This document shows, one piece after another, positions 7,759 to 14,701 of a DNA stretch of 64,000 bases. Both the position numbers and the translations under genes were made by a program. Source of the stretch: Liquorilactobacillus hordei DSM 19519 (lineage in GTDB: Bacteria; Bacillota; Bacilli; Lactobacillales; Lactobacillaceae); contig NZ_CP049303.1 in NCBI RefSeq assembly GCF_019443985.1, positions 248,001-312,000 on the forward strand. The letters are read 5' to 3'. Position 1 is the first letter of the stretch. The number at the start of each line of letters is the position of its first letter. The notes beneath the pieces were generated by a model. The model did not search any database. It was not told the DNA's origin and saw only the letters and a list, made by a program, of their open reading frames with translations.

Positions 7759-8997
7759 TTAACTGTTATTTTTACTCTTACTATAAGTTTTCCTAATCTT
7801 ATAAGCCATGTAATACTCTTTATCAGTTTTCTTTCTTTGGAGTACATTTGTGCTTGATTCTATATCGCCAAATCGTTCCAAACTAAGGTATGCCGCCTCT
7901 TCTACTGTATATCCAACCTTCACTAATCCATCCATGAACCTAATTCTCCCAGCAGTTCTAATAGATGAATTAGTAAACTTTCGATCACAAATATAATCAC
8001 TAAATTTGTCTGCAACAATGTCTATTCTTCTTTGAATGCCAACCTCAGTAAGATTACCTGTTGTCTTATTCTCCCCATAAGGTCTTAAAAGATATCCAGT
8101 TCTTGGAATAGTGCTAAGCCAATTACGTTTAGTATCGTAATATTCTTCCTCGATTGCGTCTTTTATTAAAGAAAATTCCCTAGGTGTTAATTTAATATCT
8201 CTAGGATATTTACCTTTAACATGAATTACGCCATTTCCAATATCACTTTCTTTGAGAAACCTAATTTCGTCATTCTCATCGATCCTAGACAGTTTTAAAC
8301 CATTTAACAATAGAATTAAAACAATACCATTCTGTGCTACGTCAGAACGCATTGCCATTGTTACGATCTCGCTGCCCTCCAAAAATGGAGAAGGCTTTTC
8401 ACTATCTGGAACAACTTTTATTAATTTCTTATAATTCCATTCAACTTTATATTCCATACCAACACTTTTATATTCCTTCGCTACAAATTTTATAAAATTA
8501 TTAAGTTCAAGTAATGCTGTTCTATATGTCATAAAATTAATGAATTTATGTCTGTAAAAGTCTACAACATTAATCATATCATTAAGATTAAATTCCAAAA
8601 TTGACTTACTATTTTTCACTTCAAGTTCTTCAATGTCTGTAAACATTTTGTTGATATTTTTTAATGTACTCTTACTTAAATATTCTCTTGAATAATTAGA
8701 CAGATATAAGCATTTGATATTATTGTCATACAAGAAATTTTTGTTAGAAAATAACTCCCCTTTGCCATTTTTCAATTTATATACGACTAAACTATTAAAT
8801 TTACTACTATTCTCATTTAATAATACTGTTACTTTTTTTATCTTTGTAAAAGGCATTTTAGCAGTATCAATCTCTTTAGCATTAAATAATCTGTCAATAA
8901 ATTTACTATCGAGCTTTGCTTGCAAAAGCTTGTTCTTATGAAGATCTTTTGATTCATGAAACTCATATGATAAAGGTTCACTAATTACGTCTAACAT
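7759..8997 (-). CDS. Tyrosine-recombinase-fold protein, apparently catalytically degenerate
   Basis: This 412-aa protein starts at ATG 8997 behind AGGAGG. The N-terminal half is not recognised. The C-terminal half follows the phage-integrase layout: LLLNGLKLSRIDENDEI where GLRxSE is usual (Arg replaced by Lys), a beta-hairpin with VKGKYPRDIKLTP, then SSIRTAGRIRF where HxLRHT is usual (His lost, Arg kept), and ERFGDIESSTNVLQRK where LGHxxxxTTxxY is usual (His and Tyr missing). It is the second gene after an intact-looking recombinase, so an accessory or DNA-binding role is plausible. Fold assignment is by eye. Confidence 0.65.
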   Translation of the reverse strand: MLDVISEPLSYEFHESKDLHKNKLLQAKLDSKFIDRLFNAKEIDTAKMPFTKIKKVTVLLNENSSKFNSLVVYKLKNGKGELFSNKNFLYDNNIKCLYLSNYSREYLSKSTLKNINKMFTDIEELEVKNSKSILEFNLNDMINVVDFYRHKFINFMTYRTALLELNNFIKFVAKEYKSVGMEYKVEWNYKKLIKVVPDSEKPSPFLEGSEIVTMAMRSDVAQNGIVLILLLNGLKLSRIDENDEIRFLKESDIGNGVIHVKGKYPRDIKLTPREFSLIKDAIEEEYYDTKRNWLSTIPRTGYLLRPYGENKTTGNLTEVGIQRRIDIVADKFSDYICDRKFTNSSIRTAGRIRFMDGLVKVGYTVEEAAYLSLERFGDIESSTNVLQRKKTDKEYYMAYKIRKTYSKSKNNS

Positions 8998-9082
8998 AAA
9001 ACTACCTCCTAGTTAATACAAACAGTATAAACAATTGACACTACCAAATCAACAATTTGATATTTAGATGACCATTTTTTAA

Positions 9083-10132
9083 CTATTCCTTAATATAACC
9101 AAGCTGTATTACTTCTGTATAAATAATATTTTTTAATTCATCTCGTCTGCTAATAATCGAAAGCAATTGTTCATTTGATAAATCTTTTAATTTCTCATAA
9201 TCATTATTACGACTTGCTATTACGCTCCCAGATTCATTTGGATTTCCATTGTCACGAATGTACTTCATTGTTGTCTCAACACTCTCATGATCAAGAAACC
9301 TTGATGTCTTTACGATATCTTTTGTAATTGAGTAAACATAAGTACCCGCACCAACCTTTAATGAATGAGGTGTAATCTTCTTGTCGAACTCTACACTAAA
9401 CTGATCCATATAATGAACTAAGTTATTTTTATTCAAGTCGCTAAAAATATATTCATTATCATCGCCCTTATATAAAACATCAACCATTCTCTGATAGTAT
9501 TGATATGGCAAGAATTTAGTATTCTTTTTTACCCCTTTATCTGTTACTATTAATTTCGCAAATTTAGCCCCACTCCATTCTATGACTTGAAATTGATCCC
9601 ACTTGATTTTGAATGTAGCTGTGCTACGAATTGCAGTCACAAACATAAAATCAACTAACATGGCATATTTTTCACCAATTCTATTATCATTGGACTTGTA
9701 TTGTTTATCAACCAACCATTTTTCAAGATTATCTAAGTCCTTTTTACTCATAGGATTAATATGTTCTATGTCGTCTATTAATACATTAGTGTTCAAATAG
9801 TCTCTTTTAATCTTAACAATGTTGATATCAGGATAAACATTTTCTTTCCCCAAATGATCAAAGAACGATGAAACAATATGGAGGTTTGTGGCAATGGTTG
9901 AATCTTTAACTCCTTTTGCTCTCTCCACTTTGATAAAGTCTCTGAAAACTAAGCCATAATTTATTTTGAGAATAAGTTCTTTTGTAATATGGTTTGTATC
10001 TACTCCAAACAAATTAATAAAAAACTTATCAACACAAAACCTGTATTTTCTTTTCGTGCTTAATGTTCTTCGAGTATCAATAAAACTATCAAAAGCATTG
10101 GATATTTTTGATTTTTCCATTGTGTTTTCCAT
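9083..10132 (-). CDS. Tyrosine recombinase / phage-type integrase
   Basis: This 349-aa site-specific recombinase starts at ATG 10132 behind AGGAGG. The N-terminal SAM-like core-binding domain is about residues 10-125. Catalytic residues appear in order: Arg in FVTAIRSTATFKIKW, Lys in VTDKGVKKNTKFLP, His in TPHSLKVGAGTYVY, His in SRFLDHESVETTMKYI, with Tyr in MKYI. The second Arg of the usual HxxR is Lys here, an uncommon change. It is followed after 85 bp by the degenerate paralogue and preceded by the triple-repeat protein, all on one strand. Confidence 0.85.
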   Translation of the reverse strand: MENTMEKSKISNAFDSFIDTRRTLSTKRKYRFCVDKFFINLFGVDTNHITKELILKINYGLVFRDFIKVERAKGVKDSTIATNLHIVSSFFDHLGKENVYPDINIVKIKRDYLNTNVLIDDIEHINPMSKKDLDNLEKWLVDKQYKSNDNRIGEKYAMLVDFMFVTAIRSTATFKIKWDQFQVIEWSGAKFAKLIVTDKGVKKNTKFLPYQYYQRMVDVLYKGDDNEYIFSDLNKNNLVHYMDQFSVEFDKKITPHSLKVGAGTYVYSITKDIVKTSRFLDHESVETTMKYIRDNGNPNESGSVIASRNNDYEKLKDLSNEQLLSIISRRDELKNIIYTEVIQLGYIKE

Positions 10133-10228
10133 TTCAATTCCTCCTGAAATTAATTTAACTCTCTAACATAAAAATGTCAATATGTTTATTTTAAAGTATC
10201 ACGTTTTTAGTATTAACGTGACCATATA

Positions 10229-10861
10229 TCATTTATACATCATATCTTTAATATCTTTTAAGGTGACTTTATTATGATATAACGTAGCGATAGAGGGCAA
10301 ATTATTTTGTTTCTTCAATATCTTTCCTAAATCTGATTGGTTAATTGATTCTACATCATATTTTTCTTTTGTTAAAAAAGATACTACTTCTTCCAACATT
10401 TTGGTTTTCTTATCCTCTTCACCAATTTTCAATATGTTCTTTTTTATGTAGCCCCAACTGTACCCATAATTGTAAATCTTACCAAATGAAGGCATGTTCT
10501 TATCTTGTTTCAGCAACTCCTTAAATTCCTTTTGAGTCTTAACATTTCTGTTTACCTTAAAAAACTCTTCCAACTGTTGCCTAACAACATTTTTCTCAAC
10601 GTCATACACCTTTTCTGGTCTTCCCATGTTGCTAGTATCTCTAACCTTAACCCTCTTGAAGTCTTTGATTCCTATTAGCTCTAGTATCTCTTTCCATGTC
10701 TTGCCTGTTCTGTTCAACAAGGTAGTTGGAGAAGGAGCTGCTCCTCTCGTATACTTTTCTTGATACAATGTTTTTGATGGTGTTTTTTCTAAGCCTAGCT
10801 TGTAAATTTCTTTTTTAAATTCAATCAGTAATTCTAACGTATCGCTTTTATCAGAACTCAT
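10229..10861 (-). CDS. Triple-repeat protein, putative DNA-binding (homing-endonuclease-associated-repeat-like)
   Basis: This 210-aa protein contains three tandem units of about 55-65 residues. Each ends with a P-S-x-x-T/K-L/I-Y/L core and an aromatic/hydrophobic helix: APSPTTLLNRTGKTWKEIL (about 41-59), MPSFGKIYNYGYSWGYIKK (about 127-145) and LPSIATLYHNKVTLKDIKD (about 188-206). The pattern resembles the small helical repeats attached to homing endonucleases, which bind DNA; that match is from memory. No nuclease motif is seen. The start ATG 10861 follows GAGGT. It is the first gene of the recombinase operon, 25 bp downstream of a long inverted repeat. Confidence 0.55.
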   Translation of the reverse strand: MSSDKSDTLELLIEFKKEIYKLGLEKTPSKTLYQEKYTRGAAPSPTTLLNRTGKTWKEILELIGIKDFKRVKVRDTSNMGRPEKVYDVEKNVVRQQLEEFFKVNRNVKTQKEFKELLKQDKNMPSFGKIYNYGYSWGYIKKNILKIGEEDKKTKMLEEVVSFLTKEKYDVESINQSDLGKILKKQNNLPSIATLYHNKVTLKDIKDMMYK

Positions 10862-10883
10862 ATTTTATACCTCATTCCCTTAA

Positions 10884-10951
10884 TTTATTTTAATTATAAT
10901 TCAATTTAGTATTATAGTCAAATATTAAATTGAATTATAATTAAAATAAAA
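10884..10951. repeat. 25-bp perfect inverted repeat with 18-bp spacer
   Basis: Bases 10884-10908 are the exact reverse complement of 10927-10951; the arms are AT-rich with the core ATTATAATTCAATTT and its complement. The dyad separates the cargo operon (ending at 10977) from the recombinase operon (starting at 10861). It could be a recombination or binding site for the neighbouring recombinases, an operator, or the upstream boundary of the module. The length of the perfect match makes chance unlikely even at this AT content. Confidence 0.85.
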
Positions 10952-10971
10952 AACCACTATAAAGTGGTTTA
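10952..10971 (-). terminator. Intrinsic terminator of the cargo operon
   Basis: AAACCACT (10952-10959), loop ATAA, AGTGGTTT (10964-10971). On the minus strand it is followed by TTTTATTTT and lies 6 bp after the stop of the 97-aa gene. Confidence 0.8.
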
Positions 10972-10976
10972 ATATA

Positions 10977-11270
10977 TTATTCTTTTGTACTTTCAACAAT
11001 AAAGGTAACTAATTGTGCTAATGTCATTCCAGTTTTAATAAAATTATCATTCTTATTGTCGTAAACATCATAGGAATATACGGCTTTACCATAGTTTGTT
11101 TCTACTTTCTTATTCTCATCTGTCATGTTTGGAATCTCACAGATTAACGCTGGTACATTATCAAAGTAATCACTAGGAATTTCTTTTAGAGATCGTAAAT
11201 CAACTCTCTCTTCAATGTTCTTTGTAACTTCTACTACCTCAAATCTTTCAGCAAAATCAATTGGAATCAT
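10977..11270 (-). CDS. Hypothetical island protein, 97 aa
   Basis: This gene is not recognised. The protein is soluble and acidic, opens MIPIDFAERFEVVEVTKNIE, has a tyrosine-rich middle (YGKAVYSYDVYDNKND) and ends in a hydrophobic helix (LAQLVTFIVESTKE). GGGG stands before the ATG. It is the last gene of the minus-strand cargo operon and is followed by a clear terminator. Confidence 0.6.
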   Translation of the reverse strand: MIPIDFAERFEVVEVTKNIEERVDLRSLKEIPSDYFDNVPALICEIPNMTDENKKVETNYGKAVYSYDVYDNKNDNFIKTGMTLAQLVTFIVESTKE

Positions 11271-11291
11271 ATTTTACCCCTAAAAATTCTT

Positions 11292-11663
11292 TTATAATTT
11301 TATCCTTAGCATTCTCTTACAATCCTTTCCGTCTTCTCCATCAAAGAAATTAAGATATATACCGTTTCTACCTCTAACAAATACAGAACACCAATACCAA
11401 CGTCCGTCATATTCATTTTTCATTCTAATCTGCAACGTTAGTAACTGTTCGATTGTTAAGGTTTTGTAATCATCTTCGTCACTCAATCTTATCCTTAGAG
11501 GGCAATACTCGTCACAATTGTCTTTCTCATCAAAGAATTGTGCGCAAACTCCATTACCGAATAACTTTGTAAAAACTGGAAACCAATCATCAGGTTCTCC
11601 TGTATCAAGAAGAATATTTATTGAAAGTAATTCTTTCTGTCCAAGTTTTCTATATTCACTCAA
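11292..11663 (-). CDS. Hypothetical island protein, 123 aa
   Basis: This gene is not recognised. The start is TTG 11663 with AAGGAG upstream. The protein is acidic, with a cysteine group NGVCAQFFDEKDNCDEYCPL at about residues 37-56 and a late Cys (DCKRM), which could bind a metal. Tightly packed between two other small genes (2 and 21 bp gaps), it belongs to the cargo operon. The style recalls small phage accessory proteins, but no family is claimed. Confidence 0.6.
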   Translation of the reverse strand: MSEYRKLGQKELLSINILLDTGEPDDWFPVFTKLFGNGVCAQFFDEKDNCDEYCPLRIRLSDEDDYKTLTIEQLLTLQIRMKNEYDGRWYWCSVFVRGRNGIYLNFFDGEDGKDCKRMLRIKL

Positions 11664-11665
11664 AA

Positions 11666-11935
11666 TTATCGCTCCTTTATATTGTCAGCCAACCATATAT
11701 ACATTTCTTCGAGCGTATTAAATGATGCTTGATAAGATTCCAAGTAAGAATCTCCATATGGACTCATTTCTGGTGACCTCACATAAGATGATACCGTGTA
11801 ATTAACGCCTGTGACATCTTTAGTCCCATTCTCTTCTTGATCAATTATTTCATAGGTTATATTCCAGCCTTTCTCTATGAGCAAATCTATCTTGCGCATA
11901 GCTCTTATATAATCAATAAATCTTTTTATTCCCAT
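11666..11935 (-). CDS. Hypothetical island protein, 89 aa
   Basis: This gene is not recognised. ATG 11935 is chosen because GGAGG lies 10 bases upstream and the gene then overlaps the preceding stop by only 10 bp; an ATG at 11989 would overlap by 64 bp without a ribosome site. The product begins MGIKRFIDYIRAMRKIDLLI and ends FNTLEEMYIWLADNIKER, two amphipathic helices around a Tyr/Ser-rich stretch. It is part of the cargo operon. Confidence 0.6.
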   Translation of the reverse strand: MGIKRFIDYIRAMRKIDLLIEKGWNITYEIIDQEENGTKDVTGVNYTVSSYVRSPEMSPYGDSYLESYQASFNTLEEMYIWLADNIKER

Positions 11936-12603
11936 ACGTTTCCAACCTCCGATGAACCATGTTTCAACGCTGCATTCCGTACGTCCCAATCTTTAACTTT
12001 CTGTCCAAGACTTTCTTTTCCATATTGGTCTGTAATAAGATTAAGATCATGCTTAAATTGTGTCTCTGCACTATTTAAAACATCATTAGCTTCTTCTCTT
12101 AAATTCTGCTTAATATATGGAATTGTGGAAGATAGAAAATTATCAAAGTCAGCATATAACGCTCCTAGTTTTTCTCTATCTGCCTTTCCGATACTTTTCT
12201 TTTCAAAAATTTCTTTTATAACTTCTTGTTTTTCAGAAAAGTCTTTCAATTTTTCATTTAAAACATGGTTAATAGTATGCTCACTTCGCTCTACTGAATT
12301 AGGTGTAACATATTTATTTTTGATATTACGACCAGTAGCACTTCTAATTGTGCAAGTAGTACCAACGCCAACACCAAAAGAACTCACAAATTCTCCCCAC
12401 TGTCTCGGAGAAAGCTCTAACTCTACTATTCTGTCCGATAAATTGTTAAAGATTTCATCACGACCTAGAACTCCGTCTTTAACAACGTTTCCACCATAAA
12501 GTGTGATAGATACAAAAGAGTTAGCATCGAACTCTTCTCCTACTAAACGCTCTCGTCCTGTTGCTCTATTTACAACTATCTTACCTACATTGTCATATCT
12601 CAT
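11926..12603 (-). CDS. Hypothetical island protein, 225 aa, coiled-coil C-terminus
   Basis: AGGAGG precedes ATG 12603. The N-terminal third is beta-rich and includes LELSPRQWGEFVSSFGVGVG, followed by TTCTIRSATGRN, a pattern I associate with phage-borne proteins of unknown function (weak memory-based link). Residues about 115-205 form long charged helices likely to make a coiled coil (VLNEKLKDFSEKQEVIKEIF). A 220-aa frame exists on the opposite strand across this gene but lacks a ribosome site. It belongs to the cargo operon with the zinc-finger gene upstream. Confidence 0.6.
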   Translation of the reverse strand: MRYDNVGKIVVNRATGRERLVGEEFDANSFVSITLYGGNVVKDGVLGRDEIFNNLSDRIVELELSPRQWGEFVSSFGVGVGTTCTIRSATGRNIKNKYVTPNSVERSEHTINHVLNEKLKDFSEKQEVIKEIFEKKSIGKADREKLGALYADFDNFLSSTIPYIKQNLREEANDVLNSAETQFKHDLNLITDQYGKESLGQKVKDWDVRNAALKHGSSEVGNVWE

Positions 12604-12635
12604 AATTTTCCTCCTAAAAATTCTTTTTCGTGTTA

Positions 12636-12908
12636 CTAATGTTGTGTAATACCATGATGATCTTTTAGATGATTAATATATTGGAAATCTGACCAAGCAT
12701 ATAAATTATCATGATAAAATTCTTTATCACATAACTTACATACACAAGCATGATTACTCCGTTTGAAATAACTTTTATACCATTGATTGCAATTTCTACC
12801 TATCGGATTATTGTGGGTTGATAAGTGACGATTAAATACTGCAAACCCATTAGTAGTATTGATTTCTTTGCCACACACTTTGCATTTCATAAAATATTTT
12901 GTTGTCAT
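12636..12908 (-). CDS. Double zinc-finger-like small protein
   Basis: This 90-aa protein is read from ATG 12908, behind AGGAAGGG, rather than from an upstream ATG at 12998 that overlaps the previous gene. It has two matched C2H2-like units: CKVCGKEINTTNGFAVFNRH followed by LSTH, and CKLCDKEFYHDNLYAWSDFQ followed by a HxxxHH group. Each has CxxC, then about 13-20 residues, then paired His. Such modules occur in phage and mobile-element proteins linked to HNH nucleases, but no nuclease domain is present here. Nucleic-acid binding is the likely role. Confidence 0.65.
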   Translation of the reverse strand: MTTKYFMKCKVCGKEINTTNGFAVFNRHLSTHNNPIGRNCNQWYKSYFKRSNHACVCKLCDKEFYHDNLYAWSDFQYINHLKDHHGITQH

Positions 12909-12942
12909 CAATTTAGCCCTTCCTAAAATGTTGATATTACTA

Positions 12943-13662
12943 CTATAAAATATATTGATATTTATTTCGATCACTTTTACGCATTTTTCTTTCTTCACAA
13001 TTGAAAGAGTAATCTATTGAATGATAGAAGTTGTAAAATTTATCCCAATAATTATCTCCATACATCATATCTACCAACTTGTCTCCCTCTTCACTAGTTA
13101 TTCCATAAAAGAATAACTTCATGTCGGGACTTGCATTCTTTTCTATTTTGATACCAACTTCCGAAGCCCCGACACACTTCTTTGCTTCAATAATACTGTC
13201 AATAATTTTATTGAAATTATTAATATCTTCTGTACTACGGCCAAGAATTTCTTTTTTATCTTCCAGATAATGAAGCAACATATAGTCCTTGATAGTTGCA
13301 ATATCATATTTGAGATGGTTTGGTTTAAAAACGCCCTCAATAGTCAACAGGCTCTCATCATATCTTGTAAAATCTGCTGCATCAAGAGTGTCCAAATAGA
13401 GTCGATACGTGATATTGTTTCGTTCATCTCTTCCAACAAACAAACCAATCTTATATACGTCATTAAAATTTCTTGGCTTAATAGTACAAGAAACCTGTCT
13501 TATATACATATTGACCCTGAACAATTTTTCATAATTGTGTGTTCGCCAAACTGGATTGTCAAAGTAATGTGTGAGTGCAATGTCTCCTAATTCATGTATG
13601 AAATTCAGATAATCATTTTTCTTTTCTACTGAATACTTTTTCTTAGCAATTCTTTTTTTCAC
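12943..13662 (-). CDS. Hypothetical island protein, 239 aa
   Basis: This gene is not recognised. The start is GTG 13662 with AGGAG upstream. The N-terminus is strongly basic (KKRIAKKKYSVEKK); the rest is a mixed alpha/beta soluble protein (YKIGLFVGRDERNNITYRLY; IIDSIIEAKKCVGASEVGIK). It is the first gene of the cargo operon, separated from higA by a terminator. A 13-base motif found again before the zinc-finger gene lies just upstream at 13690-13702. Confidence 0.6.
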   Translation of the reverse strand: MKKRIAKKKYSVEKKNDYLNFIHELGDIALTHYFDNPVWRTHNYEKLFRVNMYIRQVSCTIKPRNFNDVYKIGLFVGRDERNNITYRLYLDTLDAADFTRYDESLLTIEGVFKPNHLKYDIATIKDYMLLHYLEDKKEILGRSTEDINNFNKIIDSIIEAKKCVGASEVGIKIEKNASPDMKLFFYGITSEEGDKLVDMMYGDNYWDKFYNFYHSIDYSFNCEERKMRKSDRNKYQYIL

Positions 13663-13707
13663 TCTACTTCACTCCTAAACTTTATATCAATATTACTACT
13701 ATTACGA

Positions 13708-13740
13708 TAAAAAAATAAGGTTCTGGTAACCCTATTTTTT
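13708..13740 (-). terminator. Terminator after higBA
   Basis: AAAAAATAAGGTT, a 5-base loop (ctggt) and AACCCTATTTTTT form a stem with T runs on both strands. It lies 6 bp after the higA stop and separates the toxin-antitoxin unit from the cargo operon. Confidence 0.75.
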
Positions 13741-13746
13741 AAATTA

Positions 13747-14043
13747 CTAGCACGAGGATTGAAAGACTTTTATACTATCATAATCTTCACTATTATCATT
13801 TTTTGCATTCCTTATATCAATATCGTTCTGTATATTCAAGAAATATTGATCGGACATACCAAAGAATCTTCCCAACCTTACCGATGTATCTACCGTAATT
13901 TTTCTACGATCATGTAATATAGCTTGAATTCTAGATATAGGAACATTTATATTTTTCGCTAAGGAATATGCAGTTAGATTCAATGGTTGCATAAATTCTT
14001 CTTTTAAAATTTCGCTCATTTTTGGTGTTGGAATTTTCTCCAT
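13747..14043 (-). CDS. higA: HigA-type antitoxin, XRE family
   Basis: This 98-aa helix-turn-helix protein of the HigA family starts MEKIPTPKMSEILKEEFMQP; the helix-turn-helix is at about residues 24-52 (TAYSLAKNINVPISRIQAIL), followed by RRKITVDTSVRLGRFFGMSD, the usual HigA signature. It should bind and neutralise the upstream-encoded toxin and repress the shared promoter. AAAGGAG precedes the ATG, 14 bp after the toxin stop. Toxin-first order is normal for higBA. Confidence 0.92.
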   Translation of the reverse strand: MEKIPTPKMSEILKEEFMQPLNLTAYSLAKNINVPISRIQAILHDRRKITVDTSVRLGRFFGMSDQYFLNIQNDIDIRNAKNDNSEDYDSIKVFQSSC

Positions 14044-14057
14044 AATACATCTCTCCT

Positions 14058-14342
14058 TTAATGATAGTCTACTATCTCTACATCACAGAAATTATTTACA
14101 TCTTCAAGTGTAAAACAAATTCTATATTGATCATTAATTGCTATGCTGTATTGCCCCTCTCTATTTCCCACCAATTTTTCTAAGTGGTTCGATGGTGGCA
14201 CACGTAAATCATTAATGTTCATTGAGCTTTCCATCATCATGAGTTTGATTAAAGCTCTCTTCTGAATATTTTCTGGCAGCTTTTTTGAAAATTTACCAGT
14301 GTATATTTTTTCTGTTTCCTTGTCGGCAAAATTCTTTATCAT
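14058..14342 (-). CDS. higB: HigB-type toxin, RelE/ParE superfamily
   Basis: This 94-aa protein is predicted to be a ribosome-dependent mRNA endonuclease. Family features are MIKNFADKETEKIYTGKFSK, LPENIQKRALIKLMMMESSM, LRVPPSNHLEKLVGNREGQY and SIAINDQYRICFTLEDV, with the conserved Arg of QYRICF. The length is normal. It is co-transcribed with higA from a promoter that has a palindrome in its spacer. Confidence 0.92.
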   Translation of the reverse strand: MIKNFADKETEKIYTGKFSKKLPENIQKRALIKLMMMESSMNINDLRVPPSNHLEKLVGNREGQYSIAINDQYRICFTLEDVNNFCDVEIVDYH

Positions 14343-14374
14343 AGTCTTACTTACCTTACCTTATCTTAATATGT

Positions 14375-14402
14375 ATTATACACGTAGTGCGTGTATAGTC
14401 AA
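14375..14402 (-). promoter_or_regulatory. higBA promoter with embedded operator palindrome
   Basis: On the minus strand, -35 TTGACT (14397-14402), a 16-bp spacer and -10 TATAAT (14375-14380). The dyad TATACACG-TAGTG-CGTGTATA (14377-14397) covers the spacer and touches both hexamers, so a bound HigA dimer would block polymerase. This is the expected autoregulatory arrangement. Confidence 0.8.
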
Positions 14403-14479
14403 CTATTATATTCTTCAATGATAAAATAGTTATTTTATCGTCCATATCATACTAGGCAATCTGTAAAATTTCTTTCTTG

Positions 14480-14494
14480 CGTGTATCGTACACG
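14480..14494. promoter_or_regulatory. Second HigA-operator-like dyad
   Basis: CGTGTA-TCG-TACACG repeats the half-site of the higBA promoter operator about 85 bp further upstream. It may be a second HigA site. The remaining gap up to IS copy 2 shows only an imperfect version of the ACTATTACTAT motif at 14531-14549. Confidence 0.5.
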
Positions 14495-14701
14495 TACATA
14501 TCATTGATTAATCTTTCAATTTGAATGTTAATATTCATACTATTACTATAACCCAATTTGTTACAAAGAACAATCATTCTGGATTGAAGTCAATATTTGA
14601 GACAGATTTTAAGAGACATTTAGAACCGCGTTTACCTTCCACAGCTCAAATAAATCATTAATCGCGATTAATAACTTATTTGAACCCTGGAAGGCATTAA
14701 A

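Noticed and set aside
8252-8941. Plus-strand frames across the degenerate recombinase gene
   Set aside because: They are short, lack ribosome sites and mirror the minus-strand coding sequence.
11837-12499. 220-aa open frame on the plus strand across the island
   Set aside because: It lies opposite the 225-aa minus-strand gene, which has AGGAGG and fits the operon; the plus frame has no ribosome site and a Cys/Ser/Phe-rich shadow composition.
14377-14494. Short repeated TACACG units as a CRISPR-like or iteron array
   Set aside because: There are only two dyads with unequal spacing and no spacer structure; an operator role at higBA explains them.
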